Below, one piece after another: positions 41,590-53,739 of a stretch of 64,000 bases of DNA (position 1 is the stretch's first letter; every line of letters begins with the position of its first letter). The DNA comes from Atriophallophorus winterbourni (lineage: Eukaryota > Platyhelminthes > Trematoda > Plagiorchiida > Microphallidae), in the NCBI GenBank assembly GCA_013407085.1, contig JACCGJ010002793.1, positions 37,705-101,704 on the forward strand. Reading direction: 5' to 3'. The position numbers and the translations under genes are program-made. The notes beneath the pieces are model-generated. The model searched no databases. It was not told the DNA's origin and was given only the letters and a program-made list of their open reading frames with translations.

Positions 41590-44500
41590 CAAATTTATTT
41601 TTCGAACAAACTGTTAGATAGAAAACAGATGTTTGATAAAAATAGAAAGTCACAGTGAACATTACTCTCCGCGATACTAAATTTAATCTAACAGAGCTGA
41701 TTATTAGACTTTTCATAGATCAATACAGAATGCAAAAGTTTTATTGGAAATATACTAAACTAAAATATGCGGTAATGATTATTTGAGAGTATTCACAGTG
41801 ATGGAGACGTGACAACCAAAAGGAAACAAACGAAAATTCTTTCCCATATAGTTCAATGCCAACATCTTTTGAACAGACATTTTGTGGCAAATATGACAAG
41901 CTTATCTAATTAGGTGATTTTTCGTGAGAATGGTATAAACTCTATTAAAAGACTAAATCTTCTGATTGGAAATAATATACAGGACACTTTCTTAAGAGGT
42001 GAAACTGGTGAGAAATATTTAGTCTTAGCCATGTATCATTACCAGATATTCTTTGAAAAACACTACTGGGAAAATTGTGGGCCAACATAACGGCATGATT
42101 CAAATTGAGATATCAGGTCAAAACTTAATCTGATAGCGGAAACAAAAGGCATAGTTAGATAGCATACATACTTCAGTGAATATAAAATTCGGAAGCCGAA
42201 TCAATGTCAAGCTATCGCAAATGGTTACGGTGAAACTAACACGTTTCACAATAAAAATGTCTGCAGAGTTGATTCTAGTTCGCTGACCTCCATTGTTCAT
42301 TACACAGTTTAGTAATAATGAGGTCTGAACTTTTCACCCAAACCTATCTTATCTGACCGGAATTCCAAACCGATTAATGATTTCAAAATCGTATTCTATG
42401 TGATGTCACTTGGTACAGTACACATCCAATGACAGTATCATCAGCTTACTTGAACCCAAACTTTGAGTAATGTAGCGGAGTAGTGGATAATTATGTTGAT
42501 ACAAAGAATTCAAAAACAATCTCGAATTGTGTGATACCTTTCACTGGATACAACGTAGGGCATTGATTTTCACATGTCATGATCGAATCCTGAATACAAT
42601 CTAGTGATATGATATAGTCTAAAATAAACGTAACTCAATAATATGTAAACTAGTTAAGAAACCAAACAAATTCGTCTAGTCTTAGGCGCGTAATTGGATG
42701 GCAAATTACCCAAAGTCAAGCTAATATTGAACTCTGTGAATCATACATAAAACACTATCGTTCATAGAACGCCTCCTTTTACAAGTAAGTTGGTTTTCAT
42801 TCTGAAGGCAGAATATCCTTTGGAAACTATCATTCGCAAAATTTGACTTGGGTTTTCGATATCTTTAATATCTGTGAATATCATAGTCTGGGCCAGAACA
42901 TTGAAAACTTTTCGCCGTGAAAAATAATGAAGTCATTTAGCTTTATTCATAGATTTATTCATAGATTATATGCAGGTAAAAAGCTATGCTTTACAAGACC
43001 CACAAAAATATACATCGGGTCGGATGGTAAAAAATATCAAAATATTGCTAGATTATTGTCAAACACAAAAAACATACTTTTCCATGTGGATATCTAGTGA
43101 TTTATATTTATATTATAATATTTAGATTTATATTATAATATAGCAGCAAATACTATAATATTTTTATACTGTCTATTGACAGTACGCAAATACACATACG
43201 GACATGAAATTTTTTAATACCAAGATATTGAACAGTTAATTGAAATATATAATGTTCAACCTAAATTTCGAACGAAAATATCACAGTAGGAGATAATGTC
43301 GGTATGCAAAGCTAAACAAATACGATATTTATTTTTATAGGAAAATGATCCATCTTAATTACATTATGAATTATTTTGTTTCCTTCGCAAAGTTCATTGA
43401 AACATTTTACTGCTTTCCAGAATTCTCAATAGTTTTCGCGTAAAAAGAAAAATGTTTCAACTCGGTCTTCTGCTCAGATATCATAATTAATTTTGATTCA
43501 TTCTTGTAATTGAATTCGCTTTTTAAAGTATACGGTTCTATTAATTTATCATCTCAATATTTGTCGAGAAAAAAGTCAAAAATGTATTTGTAAGATATTC
43601 ACGAATCAATATTTTCGAAGCAAATCCCATGTAAACTGCTGAGCATATTTGTGGTATTCAAAACACACTAAACTGAATGGGTGGTTTCGTAATACATATG
43701 ACGTTAGGCATTACTTAACGTAGAGTTTATTGATGAATGCGAACTATGAATTTGACCGGGAAATAAAATATCACTTTCGTGATTATGAATTTGAGTTAGT
43801 GATGCATATACACGCTCGTGTTTCGCAACTCCTTTTTTGTAAATTTGGAAGTACACTGGTTCGGAAACGAAACGTTCATCAACGCATACCTCTGGTCGAA
43901 AACTGCTGATGGTCTGAGAAATGACTGGGATGTTCCACTCAAGTCTTATTGGCACTAACGGTAGTGAATGCGTCCCCAGGCTACATTCAATGTGTGAAAT
44001 GAACATGAACACTAAAATTCTCGAATTTCACTTTGCCTTGTCTTGCCAATGTCAACCATGGATGTGCAATGCAAGCGCATGAAGCTTCTACGCTCAAGGG
44101 AGTAAATAGTCCAAAACGGGAGATGCAGCAATACTCACAATGATGAGTAGTGATCAATCGTTCAGCATGATTTGCAAGCTATCGGCCTGATGTACACTCA
44201 CCTTCTGAGAGCAGTGTTTGCTTTTGCTCAATTCGCAAGTAAAGCATAACCCAGCGTACACAGATACTTAAAATCAAATCAAAAGCGGACCTATAAGTTC
44301 TAATTAGCAGCATTAAATAACTTTTGAGTATTTGGGGAAATAGTACATATGGTCAAAACGAATAACGATTACCACGTTACGAGCTTACATTACGGCCTAC
44401 AAAATCTCAGCATCAATATTGCCAACAATATGTGATTTATTTCTCAGTTGTGTGTTCGCTTTGATATAAGTTACGCTGATATGTCAAGGTTATATTTAAC

Positions 44501-44990
44501 AAGCAATATATCATAAATATCGTAAATATCGTAAAACTTTCATGGAATAATTCAACTCTATAAATTACATTAATTTCATGCTTACTTCACAAATCAAACT
44601 AAATTATTGCCCTGTATTTTCAACCAAATATATGCTATTGACACCAATGAAATTTCGAGCGCAAGTTTACAAACGATTGGTCAAGATAAATGATAATTTT
44701 GAAAGGAAAATTGTTTGATCAATTATTTCAAGCTTGTTATTCAAGTTAGACTTGAATAGTGATTCGTAGAGGGGAAAAAGATAAATTTCGAGAGAAAAAG
44801 ATTAGTCGGTGCTCTCGCTAAAATAAATTTCAAATGGATAAAATCGTTTATTCTTTAATTAAATGAGCATGTGTCTAGGACTTATTAACCGATAGAAGCG
44901 AAAGTGGGTGTTTGTATAGAATAACTAATTTCTTTTCCAAGTGGAACTGCTTTAGGAAGCTTGGCAAGTTAACTTATCTAACTTAAATCA
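41590..44990. other. Gene-poor AT-rich stretch
   Basis: No element or gene recognised over 3.4 kb. A 102-codon minus frame at 43704-44012, with ATTTTAG shortly before its ATG as a possible acceptor, has no recognisable domain. Confidence 0.4.
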
Positions 44991-45039
44991 AAAAGGCTCG
45001 TAAGCTGGTCAACAGTTGATCGTACGATTATAAACTGCC

Positions 45040-46320
45040 AATCCGAACCTTATCTAAACGCCTTTAAACTTAGATCCACATTTGGACGTACTTGAAACCT
45101 AAACACCCAACGAACACCTTCGTGCTGTTTACGTCCATCAGCTAGGGACAGTAGGATTAGATCCTCATGTATTAAAACTGCTGAAAAATGATGAACTAGT
45201 CGAGCTTGTACAGCACTCTTAGATGAGGTTGGCCTATTATTACTAAATAAAAAAACTAGCAATGACATTGCAGCGATTAGATATCTCGCTCATCATGAGT
45301 TCGTGTTTATTGTAATTTACACGATAGTGAAGAACAATGATTTGAATTGCAAACCTTATCACACTTTTTCTGTTCGTACTTGATATGTTTCTTGGGAAAG
45401 ATAGCACAAGTTTCATGGAGAGAAAAGACAAACCTGCCTTCGCTGAACAAAGTCACTGAATCCGTTCGATTGATTTATTGCAAATTAATATTGTGTTTAT
45501 AGCGGTATTTACTTTTCACACGTGCATATTATTCGTCTATATGTTATCAAATCGTTTCAGACATTTTTGCCCTGGACACGCTGGAAAATTTCAAAAGGTC
45601 TTGATTACCTCATCAAGTTCTTCATATATTGCCATCTACGTTCCGGTCCAGATGAGTGGCCATTTCATGATAACAATAGCTGACTTTTAAATTTATTCAC
45701 TGGGTCAACAGTTTCATGATCCTAACATGGGATAATGCACAAAGCTATGAATAGCTCAGTTTGTATTAAATTGAAGCAAATTTTTCTACAAGTGAGAAGA
45801 TATCCTTATCGTTTTTTGGGGTTGCGATGCTGTATAAATCCATGACTTCTCTGAATCGTGTGATATGATTGAATTTAATGGTAATAAACTGGGTTTTGTT
45901 GTTCTTTTGTGGAATATTACATTGTTCATTTCTCAAACTAGGTGAGGTTTCGTTATGCAATCAAGAAAAATGACCTTCGAAATTATTCGTTCGAAATGCA
46001 TCATTTTAACTAAAGTCGACATATACCTGAACTTCATTGAGTCCACTATTTACAAAATATGTCACCAGAACATTCGGTCATATACTTTCGAATATTAGCA
46101 CCGAAATTATCTTTTTTCTGTATTAAGTTTTGAATTATCTGAATAATATCCCATTTGAAGCTATTCATAATTGTAAGCTACTAATTAGTAGGCTGTTGCT
46201 TCGCAAAAAATGCACATGAATGAATGGTTCATTTTTACTGAATTAGGGTTCAGTTAGAATGCTTGAAAGTGGGCATGGAATAATATCAATGAGAGAAAAA
46301 ATGTAAAATACACGTGTTCT
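45040..46320 (-). repeat. ~1.3-kb dispersed block, copy 1
   Basis: Collinear with 52320-53650. Shared blocks in order: TTCGTGCTGTTT..HHR-like; GGCCTATTATTACTAAATAA; GCAGCGATTAGA; AGTTCGTGTTTATTGTAATT; AGTGAAGAACAATGATTTGA; CTGGACACGCTG/CTGAACACGCTG; TCATAATTGTAAGCTACT; TAGGCTGTT.CTTC. The left edge holds a decayed family II hammerhead on the minus strand (CUAGCUGAUGGACG..CACGAAGG). No ORF is shared between copies. Strand is given by the HHR only. Confidence 0.7.
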
Positions 46321-46371
46321 AAATCTACTCAAACGTGTGTATTGGGATTTTTTCGCCCAAATCATGATACA

Positions 46372-46955
46372 TACAGTGACCAGTCATGGAATACGGTGCA
46401 GTCATGGTCTCCGTGGCTCAAGAGGGATGTGGAACTTATGCAGCGAATCTATCACCGCTCAACGAAACTAGTTCTCAGCATCCGAAACAAACCATATAAA
46501 GAAAGGATAGCTCAACTGAATCTGTTTGATTTTCCCTATCGACGAATCAGAGGAGACCTTATCTTACTTTACAAAACATTCCATACCCCGAACCATCCCT
46601 TACAGGATTTATTCACGCGAAGGGATACGAGGAATTATCGGACCCATGAATATGTGCTGGTCGTACCCCATTCCCGCCTGAACTGTAGAAGGTATTTTTA
46701 CTCTGTCCGTGTCTGTTTTACTTGGAACAGTTTACCTTCAACCGTTGCTCACGCCACTAGCTTGCATGACTTTAAAACGAAATTAGACGAATTTTTATTG
46801 CATTATTCGTTTCCAGAACACTTATATACTGTTTAATCTATGTTCTTATATTGTTTATACACTTAAATTTTCAATTTTTACCATCCTATGGTTTTTGTTA
46901 AGCTTGTTGCTTTTTAGACCATTAAAAACCTTGAATTACCTTGAATATTTCTTTT
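46372..46955 (+). mobile_element. CR1-like LINE 3' fragment D
   Basis: 5'-truncated copy holding the last ~150 codons of ORF2 and the 3' UTR. It ends TTTTTAGACCATTAAAAACC TTGAATTACCTTGAAT, the family 3' terminus with a short tandem tail. It is the best reference for the 3' end of A, B, F and J. Confidence 0.85.
46393..46836 (+). pseudogene. C-terminal part of LINE ORF2 (fragment D)
   Basis: Open to its natural stop: SWSPWLKRDVELMQRIYHRS, TKLVLSIRNKPYKERIAQLN, LFDFPYRRIRGDLILLYKTF, NHPLQDLFTRRDTRNYRTHE, SRLNCRRYFYSVRVCFTWNS then LPSTVAHATSLHDFKTKLDE. This is the connection and C-terminal region downstream of the RT palm. A frameshift near 46410 breaks the start. It matches B (56219-56600) closely. 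No catalytic residue lies here. Confidence 0.85.
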
Positions 46956-46959
46956 GAAT

Positions 46960-48150
46960 TTTAAATTTTGCCTATTTTCTTGTAGATTTTATATTAACAA
47001 ACAAATTAAACAGATCTGTGCTCTAACCGCAAACTATTCAACATTGATTAAACATGTGCTGATACTTGATTATCGTTAATTGTCAATCTACGATCCGTTT
47101 ACCCGAGTTTAAATAATCAAAAAATGTCGTTAATTTGTGTAGCACCAAAGGACTACTAAAAATCAAGAAAGTAAAGTTTGCGTTGAAAACAAGATGGCGT
47201 GTTAGTCATCATTGATAATATATGTTACATGCAGATGTCTTAAATATGTATATGAACTTCAATCTCATGAAATATGGTTTTACTAAAGATTGGAATCATT
47301 GTCCGGATGGCGATTATATCTGACAAGTAATAAGTATTACATTCTGCAGATGATCAAACTATTACCACTAGCGTGTTTCATGAGCGTTATACGTAAAGCT
47401 ACAATGTAAACCACATACACATATTCGGTTTGCCTAGTGAGGAAAAGTGTTAAAATTAATCTGTTACGAAGGATCTCTACTTGGTTTCAAATGCGTTTCG
47501 GATACAATGGGAATCTGAAGAATGGGAGAATTAAATACAACGATAGTAATGTGTTGCTCACATCCCCATCCCCTTAAATACAACGATGTTTGTACTTTTA
47601 AACTGGGAAAAAGGATTGTATAAATACAGCAATTTAGAAGCAAAAATCGAATCAACGTAAAATAGATCGCTTGCAAAATTTGATCTTTATGCTCACTGAT
47701 TATACGCATTAGGTTGTAAAAAGTATGCGGAACAAAAATCGTTCATATTTGTGTCGTTAACATTCGATTATATACAGCGTGTTGATCGAAGTGAACACGT
47801 GAAAGTCATGGCAAGCATTGCCTACATTTTTTACTTCATGATTTTAGCATTGTTCGGTGTGTGTGTGTGTGTGTGGTTTTCTACATCAAATTTACTTCAT
47901 CCATTTGAGTTTCTGTGTCACTCAGTTTGAACATACTATCATTCTATTGGTCTGCGAGAGCCAATTATATTCGAGATGGCACAGAAGTGGTATTATCAGG
48001 CAAACGAAGTGGTTTCTCAGTTTCTCGTCTTGCCATTGGTTAAAAATTAGTATAAACTTTAATGTGTTTTGTGAATGCATTCACGATAACTTAAAATTTG
48101 ATACGAGTGTCCTGCAAATACATTGAAATTGTCAATCCGCCGTGATGTCA
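46960..48150. other. Gene-poor stretch with a 29-bp retrozyme scar
   Basis: Holds the minimal retrozyme insertion at 47545-47573 and a (GT)n tract at 47857-47874. No gene recognised. Confidence 0.5.
47531..47587 (-). mobile_element. 29-bp retrozyme 3' end with 14-bp TSD
   Basis: TTAAATACAACGAT occurs at 47531-47544 and again at 47574-47587. Between them sit 29 bp which, on the minus strand, read GGGGATGGGGATGTGAGCAA CACATTACT. This is the exact 3' end of the family I HHR repeat (compare 8737-8770). An extreme 5' truncation that stops before the ribozyme itself. Confidence 0.85.
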
Positions 48151-48160
48151 CTGTTTCTCG

Positions 48161-48168
48161 TTTATAAA
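48161..48168 (+). promoter_or_regulatory. TATA-like box before the 48225 ORF
   Basis: TTTATAAAAT about 60 bp upstream of the ATG at 48225. Position suits a promoter, but AT-rich DNA makes such words common. Confidence 0.3.
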
Positions 48169-48224
48169 ATCAGCTATTTATATTGTGCGTATTTTAACAT
48201 TTATCTGCATTTTAAAACAAGAGT

Positions 48225-48530
48225 ATGCTGCTCTTGAGTCTGATTTTCATCAGTGTGATATCCACAGTGATTGAGAAATCGGATGCGATGCCAAAACCAA
48301 CGGATATGAACCAAGATCATTTGCAAAGCCAAGGCACGGATCAAGATTTCTAAGAAATTGAAAGCTCAATGTATGAAGTTAAGCACGATCGATCTGAAGA
48401 TTGTCCTCACATTGACTTAGAAAAGGTCATGTTTCTGAATTACGACCAGTCGCCGAAAATAATTCTCGACTACGTTAAACCGCGCATTCGTTTTTCAAGC
48501 AGTGGGATGTTGAACAATGTCAAAAATTGA
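48225..48530 (+). pseudogene. Secreted-protein-like ORF with one in-frame TAA
   Basis: ATG at 48225 opens MLLLSLIFISVISTVIEKSD, a good signal peptide, then a polar stretch to a TAA at 48351-48353 (42 codons). The same frame continues without another stop for 58 codons (EIESSMYEVKHDRSEDCPHI to VKPRIRFSSSGMLNNVKN) and ends TGA at 48530. The total would be about 100 residues, with one Cys in the second half. Either this is a gene with a nonsense mutation, a 42-residue secreted peptide, or two exons misread. No family recognised; the YVKPRIRF word is not followed by an amidation signal. Confidence 0.35.
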
Positions 48531-48534
48531 AGCA

Positions 48535-49385
48535 GCATTAGACATGTGAATGATTACTAATATTATTTTAAAAATATATCTTGGTTGACATAAATTTCAC
48601 TGTTTTCTTTCACAAAAGAGACGTCTTCAGAGACGAGCTGATGATAGTTGAGGTTCTAATATGAATGGAGCTTATCCATAAAGTCATATGAAATCAAAAA
48701 TCACGATCAGGTCGGACGTATCGGCAATTTTGTATGTGCACTTTGATAAGGGAACCCATACCATAAAGTCCTACTTTGTCAATGTTACTACAAGTTGGGT
48801 TATAACGATTACTGTTTGCTGCGGTAGCGAAACTTTTTCTGCTCTTGTGATTCGAGTTCGGGTTTTCTTTCGTCCTAAAACAAAATAAAAACTGCGATAC
48901 AGTTTCGTATTTTATTAGATTACCATATATGAAACGCTATTTATGTTGCAAGATTTCATTCTATAATTTTGTCAACCTGAGTTCTTTTCTTACTTATCGT
49001 AATATGTGTTCCCTTTTCCAACAAAAGTCGTTCGGACTGCGATAGGACTCGTTCGAAACTTTTCACAAATCTTCAGTAATGTCTACCATTATATAGATTA
49101 TATGATTTATCTAAAAACGGTAAATAAATAAATAAATAAATGTTTTATACTTGGATCACCAAGGCATGCTAAGCATGATCAGAAATTCGATATGTGAGCT
49201 GTTATATTAATGAACGAATTAATGGGATAAGTGAAAAATTAAATGTCCTGAAGAATTTTGAAGTTCGACAGTTGTGATCATCGAAGATATGGGAGATCTC
49301 GAAGAGGCTGAATCTTCAAAATTTTCAGTCGTGATTGTGTTTTTCATATTTATGTCTATTTTGAATGGAACACGTATTTCTCGCG
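48535..49385. other. No gene recognised
   Basis: A short (AAAT)n tract at 49121-49141; otherwise featureless. Confidence 0.4.
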
Positions 49386-51366
49386 GGTATTAGTAGAAGA
49401 TTCGGAGCGGCAGGGTGGTATTGTCTATGGGCCAGTTTTGTTCACGTAGATGTAAACGAAGTAATCTGGAAGGTAAATACAAAGGGGCCAAGTGAATGTT
49501 CAATCTGAAAGTTGTTAAACTAATTTCACTGTTAGTACGCAGGAATGCTTTGATTATATAATTTTTTCTAGTGAGATGTCTGGGTTGAAGAGTTTCGTTA
49601 ATTTTCACACAGCAAGGAAAGAATCTAGATGTGTTTTAAAAATCAGGTATTGAGGCACAATGTCTTACGTTTTTCGGAAGAAGATTTCAGAGTTTAGCGT
49701 ACTTATTTGAGTAAACGTTTCTCTTTACTTTCGTGCTGAATCTAGGTAGTTCCACTGTATTATCTTGATTTCTTCACTTATACCCAGAACCTTGTCGGAA
49801 GCGAATAGTCGAGCTTATATCTATATTATCAGTAGATATTATTCTAAAAAAACAGTATAAGGCTGTGTCTAATTCTACGGAACCATAATGGTTCTAGCAT
49901 GAGCTGCTTACACCTTTCTCCATATGATTGATTCGAGCTATTTCCAATGATTGATTTGGTAAAAGTACCTTTTTGTACCTTTTCCAAAACGATGATATCA
50001 TTTTGTTTCTACTGCTATATATTAGATTACAGTAATCAAAGAGAGGTATTGTGAAAAGTTTATAAAGTTCTGTTTTACATTGTGGGAGAGTGAAGAACTT
50101 ATGAATCTTACTCATATTCTGCTTCACATTCGACATCACGTGATTTATATGCTCGTTGAATGTAAGCGATGCAGAATATCTGAACCCAAGTTCACGTGTG
50201 AAGTCGATTATTTGAATGGTCTTACTACTAAGAGGGATCGATCTATCAGGTATTGAACATCTGAAAGGCATGAACTTAGGTATATCTACAGAAAATGAGA
50301 GACCATTAGTTTCACACCAGTTGTATAATGCAGCCAAATCTTCGTTCAGCTTGGCAATGTAGGTTTGTGCTTCTAAAGATTAGCAAGAAATGACTACCTT
50401 CATGTCATCTGCAAACAAGAAGAGTTTACTATGACATATGACTGTATGTACATCGTTTATGTATAGGAGTAAAAGTAATGGACCTAGAACACTGCCTTGT
50501 ATCACGCCACTTGGAATCGGCAGGATGCGCGATCTGTGACCATCGACCTCAATGCAGTATGTGCGATCTGTAAGGAAAGAGGTGAGACTAGAGAGAAGAT
50601 TCTCACTGATACCAAATAAACTCAGCTTTGATAGTAACAATTTATATAATACTGTGTCGACATCTTTAGTTATACTAAGGAAGACATGTATGATCGCTAA
50701 ACCATTTTGAATTGAGCTTGTGATGCAGTCTAAGTATTATAACTGGCAAGTGATGCAGGATCTTTCGTTAAGAAAGCCGTGCTGTGCCTTAGAAAAGATA
50801 CTAGGTGTAAGGTATTCGAATATAGCTTTCTTTGCCATTTTTCACATAATCTTCATAAGAAAGCTGTGTGACTTATTGGTCGGTAATTCATGACTATGTG
50901 TCTCGAGCCAGTTTTGTATCTGGGTATAACAATTGAGTGTTCCCATTCTACCGGAAAGGTACTAGATTCGATAAATGCGTTGAATAAATTCAACAAGAGA
51001 AGTTGAAAGTCTTTGCCACCATTTTGCATATAGCTGGAGGTATGCCTGTTATGTCAGGTTTATTACTAACGGTTGCTTGCTGACATTATTTACTTATGTC
51101 ACTCAGGTTCATACGCAAAGTATTCAGTGTACCAGACGAGGGAAGTTGACTTGTTGTATAAACGTAGTTTGATTTGTGCATGTAGATTTAAAGTATAGAA
51201 GGAATTCTTCACAGATAGCATCAGGGGAACTGGTGATTGTTCCAGCTACGGATGAATTGCAATATTTGATAAGGAAATCTATGTTACACACAATGATGTA
51301 ATCTGGGTGTTGATTCTCGTTGTCTTGATAACGGAAATGACCGCCACTTAGAGAACGGTTGGGGAA
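49385..51366 (-). mobile_element. LINE G, a second CR1/Jockey-like family, decayed
   Basis: Minus strand in order: STFPVEWEHSIVIPRYKTGS and MNYRPIS near 50940-50880, LLSKLSLFGISENLLSSLTS and FLTDRTYCIEVDGHRS (50640-50540), IPSGVIQGSVLGPLLLLLYI (motif B), LFLFADDMKVV (motif C, intact, near 50400), LGFRYSASLTFNEHINHVMS (50170s), and a C-terminal part at 49608-49390. Many frameshifts and stops. Sequence differs clearly from families A, B and E. The right edge meets PLE-3. Confidence 0.75.
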
Positions 51367-52090
51367 ACTTTCACTTCTGACACAGACCAAGGGTGATAGT
51401 CAGGACAGGGAACATGATTAAGTAGTAGTCAACCCACCACCATTTATTTGACCTTACCGCTAAACAGCCTATAGTACGCCTACAGGGTGTCACGTCTCGT
51501 GGTAATGACCAGGATCAGTGGTCCATTTTCCTCACAGTGAGTATCCTCATCAATCTGATACAAGTGAACACGGTCAAGGTCAGTTGACACAGCGGCCCAC
51601 ATACTTAAAAGTACATAACTAACGGGGCTGAGGCTATTTTTTGAAGTAAAACACTTCAGCATCAGTGCCGAGCGCCAGATTGTAGAGATTTTTCCCCCAT
51701 CCACTTTATTGACTGCCAGTCGACATGCCTTGGCAATTTCGACCGCCTCCGCATGTATGCGTTTGATATACGGTTTACTACCGCGTCTCGATGTTTCCAC
51801 ATTGTCTTGATCGACGCTATGGCCCGTATCTAAAACGTGCGCCGCCAAGGCGGAATCACGAATAAGGGATTGATATTCCCTCGCATCCCGGGGCTGTCTC
51901 CGGACACACTTTCGGTGTTCTTCGATCCTAGTGTGAATTTCCCTGGATTCCTGCCCTGTGTAAACACCTGAACAGTCCCTACAGTTGATTCTGTAGATGC
52001 TGTTCGTAACGCTAGAAAACGGTGCATTAGAACCGAACGGATAGTTTTCCCTTTCTTATAAGTTACGCGTATGGCCGCCCGGTTCAAGAT
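51367..52090 (-). mobile_element. PLE-1-type fragment PLE-3 (3' end with GIY-YIG domain)
   Basis: The left edge has CACTTCTGACACAGACCAAGG, the PLE-1 terminal motif with a 12-bp deletion. On the minus strand: AAIRVTYKKGKTIRSVL (52080-52030); then in another frame the nuclease signature CRDCSGVYTGQESREIHTR (about 51990-51930); then LAAHVLDTGHSVDQDNVE and KRIHAEAVEIAKACRLAVNK (51848-51690). One frameshift lies near 52010. 5'-truncated. Confidence 0.8.
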
Positions 52091-52762
52091 TCTACCTATA
52101 GCTTCAGATGTACATTTTACATACGGTATACAAACTGTATCCTGCCAATTTTTCTCCGATTTTTCCGATTACACTCAAATTTCCTTGCATTATGAATACA
52201 CGATCGGTCCCAAACATATTCCAATCGATGGTTGGGGAATCTTTTGTATGAAATTTTGATTAGCTAACTTTTACAATTTCCTTAGGTTTTTCCACGTGGT
52301 AATGCTTCACGAATCTACTTGAATCCTACACACCAAAACGAAAACTTTCGTGCTGTTTGCGACCATCATTTAGGGACGGCATTATCACGATCAGCATGTA
52401 TTGAAACAGATGAAAAATTCTAAAACAGTCGAGCATGTACAATACTTTTAAATGTTGTTGGCTTATTATTACTAAATAAAAACGAGCAATGCCTTTGCAG
52501 CGATTAGAAACTTCGCCTTTAGTAAGTTCGTGTTTATTGTAATTTAAACGGTAGTGAAGAACAATGATTTGAACCACAAACCTTAGCAATGTTAATACTC
52601 GATATACTTATTGCGAAAATCAGCAAAATTTTCACGGAGAGAAAAGGCAAACATACATTCACAGAACAATGTCACGGAATCACGTGTATTGATTTGTTGC
52701 TATTTTATGTTGTGTTTATAGCAATATTTACGTTTCTCGCATGCCAACAATTCGTCTCTAAA

Positions 52763-52988
52763 CAAAGTTATACTTGAATACCACTGTTACATTTGATTCG
52801 TACAACGATCCACGATTTTCAAACACAGAATCACATAGTGTTTCCTGGTCAACACTCAAGGCGGTTATGGATGACCAAAGTGATGTGTTCCTCACAACCC
52901 CTGAACATACACTCCACTGCCGGTTTCTGGCTTTTGACGTCATCAGGTGGAGACAGTAAGATTAGGATCAGTGAGCGTTGAAACAGGA
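52763..52988 (-). mobile_element. Family I HHR retrozyme, one unit length, inside the 1.3-kb block
   Basis: About 225 bp matching one monomer of the 8737-9107 insertion, permuted: AAAGTTATACTTGAATACCA, ACACAGAATCACATAGTG, GTGATGTGTTCCTCACA, HHR, then GTAAGATTAGGATCAGTGAG CGTTGAAACAG. Its ends differ from the common 3' end of other copies, so it may be a circularly permuted insertion. Confidence 0.75.
52905..52955 (-). ncRNA. Hammerhead ribozyme motif in the 52.8 kb retrozyme
   Basis: Minus strand: CUCCAC stem I, CUGAUGA, stem II CGUC-AAAA-GCCA (weak), GAAA, ACCGGC (terminal A.C in stem III), A17, GUGGAG closing a perfect 6-bp stem I. Core intact but stems II and III are damaged. Confidence 0.7.
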
Positions 52989-53739
52989 AAACATAATAGC
53001 TTTATTGTGTGTAAGAATTTCAAGCAACCAAATCAAGTCCACCACAAATTACACACACATAATATCTGTCAAAATACTGTTCACCTCACGCCCATAAATG
53101 TTACAGAATTAGTAGCGACATATCAGTAGGATATTCACAAATTTCTGTTCTCCTGAAAACGTTTTTACATACTACCAAACTACCTGTATGTTTTCACAAA
53201 TTTTTGTTTCAACGTGTAAATTTTGGTCAACTATGCTCAGATTTCTGTTTGTTTTGATGTTTTTCCAGCTGACGAAACTACTAGCTTCTAGTAACAAAAT
53301 GTTTTGAGTCATGTAGTGAATTTCCATCACTTGGTTCAATTGTTTTCCCTGAACACGCTGAAGACTTTCAAATGGTCCTGATGACCTAATCAAGTTCGAC
53401 AGATATTACGAGATGATCATTTGACTGTATTATGCTTGGCCTAACTGAAATCATATCTCAATTCGAAGCTATTCATAACAGATGGTGATGTGTTTATTCA
53501 TAATTGTAAGCTACTCATTTGTAGGCTGTTTCTTCTCAAAAAATTTAATTGGATGGATTTTAAATTTTTACTGAATTTGTGTTAAATTGGAATGCATGGA
53601 AGTAAGCATAGTAAAATATCGATGAAGGTTAACTTAATAAGGGTAAAAGGTTCAAATACAGTTCCTATTTTGCATAACTATCAGTCTAACTTATGTTGGA
53701 CTGATTATCGATAACGTAAATCTCGTACACACTGTGCTG

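Larger units (their letters stand above)
52320..53650 (-). repeat. ~1.3-kb dispersed block, copy 2
   Basis: Partner of 45040-46320. Differs mainly by an HHR retrozyme unit inserted at about 52763-52988 and by scattered changes. The left edge carries a decayed HHR on the minus strand near 52330-52380. Confidence 0.7.

Noticed and set aside
53375..53400. CCTGATGACCTAATCAAG as a hammerhead
   Set aside because: No GAAA and no stem pairing; it belongs to the 1.3-kb block and the word is not conserved in copy 1.
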